A DNA stretch of 5,171 nucleotides from Caulobacteraceae bacterium. GTDB lineage: Bacteria; Pseudomonadota; Alphaproteobacteria; Caulobacterales; Caulobacteraceae. Below, piece after piece: positions 4,176 through 5,171 of this stretch (position 1 is its first letter; each line of letters opens with the position of its first letter). Location: the NCBI GenBank assembly GCA_030151985.1, contig JASLDZ010000428.1, positions 1-5,171 on the forward strand. Reading direction: 5' to 3'. The position numbers were made by a program, and so were the translations under genes. Below the pieces are notes generated by a model that had not been told where the DNA came from, searched no databases, and worked only from the letters and a program-made list of their open reading frames with translations.

Positions 4176-5117
4176 ATGAGGGAGCGGCAGGACCGCTATC
4201 CCGCACTCGCCGGCTCCGCGCTCCTGCACGGGGCGCTGCTGGCGGCCGCGCTCGTGACCCTGTCCAAGCCGCCCAAGCCGATCACTTTGGGCGAGGCGGT
4301 GCCCGTCAACATCGTGGCCTCCGGCCCGCCGTCGCGGGCGGCGCTGAAGGCGGAGGAGGAGGCCGACGCGTCCGCCCCCGAACCCGCGCCGACGCCCGAA
4401 CCCGCGCCGCCCGCGCCGACGCCGGCGCCCAAGCCCACGCCGGTCCCCACGCCCGCGCCTCCCAAGCCGACGCCCCCGAAGCCGGTCCCGCCCAAGCCCG
4501 CGCCGCCCGTCCCGAAGCCGACGCCCGCCCCGCCCAAGCCGACCCCGCCTAAGCCGGTCGCCAAGCCGACGGCCAAGGCGAAGCCGGAGCTGAACCTCGA
4601 CGCGCTCGCCTCCAGCCTGCCCAAGAGCCGCGCCAAGCCGCAGGAGCTCGACCTGGGCGCGATCGCCGGAGCCCCCACCAAGGCCAAACACCAGGACCTC
4701 GACCTCGCCGCCATCGCCGGCGGCGCGGCGGGCGGCGCGAAGGGTCCCGCCAAGGCCGCCACCGCCCGGACCGCGCAGACCGCGGGGGCTGCCGCGCAGG
4801 GGCTCACCGGCGACGAGAAGGGCGCGCTACGCCGCAAGCTGATCCGGCTGTGGAACCTGAACTGCTCCATTCCCGGCGCGGACGCGGTGGTCGTGAAGGT
4901 GCGGATGCGGCTCGCGCCGACGGGCGCGCTCGCGGGGCCGCCGCAGCTTGTCTCCTCGACCGGCGAGGGCAGCGACGCCGTCACCCAGGCGGCCGTCACC
5001 CGCGCCATGTCGGCCGTCTCCCGCGGCGCGCCCTATCTCGAGATCGCGCCGGAACACTTGAAGGCGATGAACGACTTCGTATTCACCTTCGACGCCAAGA
5101 CCGCCTGCAAGGGGTGA
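4176..5117 (+). CDS. tolA: TolA-type energy transducer (TonB-like C-terminal domain)
   Basis: TolA spans the periplasm and passes energy from TolQR to TolB/Pal at the outer membrane. The 313 residues divide into: a cytoplasmic stub (1-8); one membrane anchor ~9-29, with S14 and H18 in the SxxxH arrangement of TolA/TonB anchors; an acidic linker; a Pro/Lys-rich stretch 68-137; three LDL-type repeats 138-187; an Ala/Gly/Lys-rich segment to ~210; and a C-terminal globular domain ~211-313 containing KLIRLWNLNCSIPGADAVVV and MRLAPTGAL, typical of alphaproteobacterial TolA C-termini. The central region resembles TonB rather than the long Ala/Lys/Glu helix of E. coli TolA. The only two cysteines, C230 and C311, both lie in the periplasmic end domain. 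Identification as TolA rather than TonB rests mainly on position between tolR and tolB. An AGGGG abuts the ATG; the usable ribosome site is probably GGAG at 4162-4165. Confidence 0.92.
   Translation: MRERQDRYPALAGSALLHGALLAAALVTLSKPPKPITLGEAVPVNIVASGPPSRAALKAEEEADASAPEPAPTPEPAPPAPTPAPKPTPVPTPAPPKPTPPKPVPPKPAPPVPKPTPAPPKPTPPKPVAKPTAKAKPELNLDALASSLPKSRAKPQELDLGAIAGAPTKAKHQDLDLAAIAGGAAGGAKGPAKAATARTAQTAGAAAQGLTGDEKGALRRKLIRLWNLNCSIPGADAVVVKVRMRLAPTGALAGPPQLVSSTGEGSDAVTQAAVTRAMSAVSRGAPYLEIAPEHLKAMNDFVFTFDAKTACKG
4377..4586 (+). repeat. Low-complexity Pro/Lys-coding tract in tolA
   Basis: These bases encode residues 68-137 of TolA, built of PAP, PTP, PKP and PPKP units. The DNA itself is repetitive, with recurring CCCAAGCC and CCGACGCC words, so slippage and length variation between strains are likely. 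The peptide should form an extended polyproline-like rod across the periplasm. Confidence 0.85.
4587..4736 (+). repeat. Three short LDL-type protein repeats in tolA
   Basis: Residues 138-187 contain ELNLDALASSLPKSRAKP, then ELDLGAIAGAPTKAKH, then DLDLAAIAGG. The repeats start at residues 138, 157 and 174, spaced 19 and 17 residues apart. The shared pattern is [ED]LxLxAIA followed by a basic, Ala-rich tail. They sit between the rigid Pro/Lys rod and the C-terminal domain. Function unknown; they may be short helical docking motifs. Confidence 0.6.
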
Positions 5118-5121
5118 CGCC

Positions 5122-5171
5122 GTGACCGACCGCCCGACCTTCCCGCTCCTCAGCCGCCGCGGCCTGCTCGC
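5122..5171 (+). CDS. tolB: Start of TolB (periplasmic Tol-Pal protein), partial
   Basis: A GTG at 5122 opens a frame reading MTDRPTFPLLSRRGLLA, which leaves the window at its right edge. AGGGG (5110-5114), inside the last tolA codons, lies 7 nt upstream. The gene starts 4 bp after the tolA stop, exactly where tolB is expected in a ybgC-tolQRAB-pal cluster. The SRRGLL sequence looks like the beginning of an export signal, possibly of the twin-arginine type. The beta-propeller of TolB is not in view, so the name rests on gene order. Confidence 0.65.
   Translation, partial: MTDRPTFPLLSRRGLL

Overview
The window comes from a very GC-rich alphaproteobacterium. The best guess is a member of the Caulobacterales (Caulobacter, Phenylobacterium or Brevundimonas type). 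This rests on gene content, on the order ybgC-tolQ-tolR-tolA-tolB, and on GC-rich palindromic intergenic repeats of a kind common in that group. No marker gene fixes the genus.

Left part (1-1157): the first seven codons of an unidentified minus-strand gene run off the left edge. It is divergent from a complete class I fructose-1,6-bisphosphatase gene (fbp). About 120 bp lie between the two starts.

Middle (1158-2226): fbp converges on a minus-strand cysG-like gene. The two are separated by a ~115-bp imperfect inverted repeat that may end transcription from both sides. The cysG-like protein keeps an intact precorrin-2 dehydrogenase / sirohydrochlorin ferrochelatase half. Its uroporphyrinogen-III methyltransferase half is cut to about 100 residues and lacks the catalytic Asp, so only the last steps of siroheme synthesis are expected from it. 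A good -35/-10 pair ends only 8 bp before its ATG, which suggests a leaderless mRNA.

Right part (2292-5171): the Tol-Pal cell-envelope cluster follows on the plus strand: ybgC (acyl-CoA thioesterase), tolQ, tolR, tolA and the start of tolB. TolQ and TolR form the proton-driven inner-membrane motor. TolA carries its energy across the periplasm to TolB and Pal, for outer-membrane constriction at division. tolR-tolA and tolA-tolB are each separated by only 4 bp.

The most striking observation is between tolQ and tolR. A 176-bp hairpin-rich element is flanked by exact 9-bp direct repeats (GGGGCGTGA), and removing the element plus one repeat leaves tolQ and tolR 3 bp apart. This looks like a fairly recent insertion of a small non-coding mobile element into the operon. 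The duplicated 9-mer holds both the tolQ stop codon and the tolR ribosome-binding G-run, so neither gene was damaged. TolA is also unusual, with a TonB-like Pro/Lys linker followed by three LDL-type repeats.
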